Shown here one piece after another: positions 5,879 through 5,999 of a DNA stretch of 5,999 nucleotides; position 1 is the stretch's first letter; the number at the start of each line of letters is the position of its first letter. A model generated the notes under the pieces. It searched no databases, was not told the DNA's origin, and saw only the letters and a list, made by a program, of their open reading frames with translations. Where the stretch lies: the NCBI GenBank assembly GCA_947570515.1, contig CANOUM010000109.1:1-5999 (forward strand), given 5' to 3'. The position numbers and the translations under genes are program-made. The DNA comes from an uncultured Clostridia bacterium (GTDB taxonomy: Bacteria > Bacillota > Clostridia > Lachnospirales > Bianqueaceae).

Positions 5879-5999
5879 CTCTTTGGCATAAACATCTCTT
5901 GATACACCCTCATAGCATAATTATCCGACATCGACGATATATAATCACAGATCAATACGTCCAGCTCTTCTTCTCCTGCCTTCAGCTTCATCTGCGCGC
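5863..5999 (-). CDS. dgt: dGTPase-like HD-domain triphosphohydrolase, C-terminal end only
   Basis: Only the last 44 codons are in the window, and the start lies beyond the right edge. The segment VLICDYISSMSDNYAMRVYQ followed by EMFMPKRW matches the C-terminal end of deoxyguanosinetriphosphate triphosphohydrolase-like proteins, where a 'DYIxGMTDxYA' helix and an 'F.P..W' ending are usual. Members hydrolyse dNTPs to deoxynucleosides and tripolyphosphate in the cytosol. The catalytic HD residues are outside the window, so activity cannot be judged. In Lachnospiraceae-type genomes, as I recall them, this gene commonly precedes dnaG, which supports the call. The stop codon sits inside the loop of its own terminator. 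Confidence rests on a short segment plus gene context. Confidence 0.8.
   Translation of the reverse strand, partial: AQMKLKAGEEELDVLICDYISSMSDNYAMRVYQEMFMPKRWDVL

Noticed and set aside
1..5999. Search for CRISPR arrays, tRNA/rRNA genes, insertion sequences and toxin-antitoxin pairs
   Set aside because: No spaced direct repeats, no tRNA cloverleaf, no transposase motifs and no unexplained gap longer than about 200 bases were seen.

Overview
The window reads as a piece of a low-to-middle GC Firmicutes chromosome, most likely class Clostridia and probably Lachnospiraceae. This rests on protein resemblance and gene order, without any database search. All recognisable genes lie on the minus strand, so transcription runs from the right edge to the left edge: the end of a dGTPase-like HD hydrolase gene (dgt), DNA primase (dnaG), the housekeeping sigma factor (rpoD/sigA), the tRNA m1A22 methyltransferase (trmK), a Nif3-family metal protein, and a nucleoside (uridine) kinase with a threonyl-tRNA-synthetase-like front half. 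The kinase gene is cut by the left edge.

Right end (5663-5999): the last 44 codons of dgt end in a rho-independent terminator whose stem begins inside the coding sequence. Beyond it, the 200-base gap before dnaG holds two more stem-loops, an AT-rich 20-bp perfect palindrome and a strong AGGAGG ribosome site. This is the only real control region in the window.

Middle (2816-5662): a Gram-positive form of the macromolecular-synthesis operon, dnaG-rpoD without rpsU. The dnaG reading frame is broken. Codons 1-20 read correctly, about 20 codons are missing, and the conserved HGEKTPSF segment resumes in another frame. The missing segment carried the first zinc-ligand cysteine. Because dnaG is normally essential, this is either an assembly or population artefact or a real and remarkable lesion.

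Left end (1-2815): trmK, nif3 and the kinase follow with almost no gaps. trmK starts on the base after the rpoD stop, nif3 overlaps trmK by 29 bases, and the kinase starts 14 bases after nif3. This points to one transcript with coupled translation, tying replication priming and basal transcription to tRNA modification and nucleotide salvage. Most of the window is conserved housekeeping DNA. I found no mobile element, CRISPR array, tRNA, rRNA or new gene system. The items worth a second look are the dnaG lesion and the structured dgt-dnaG gap.
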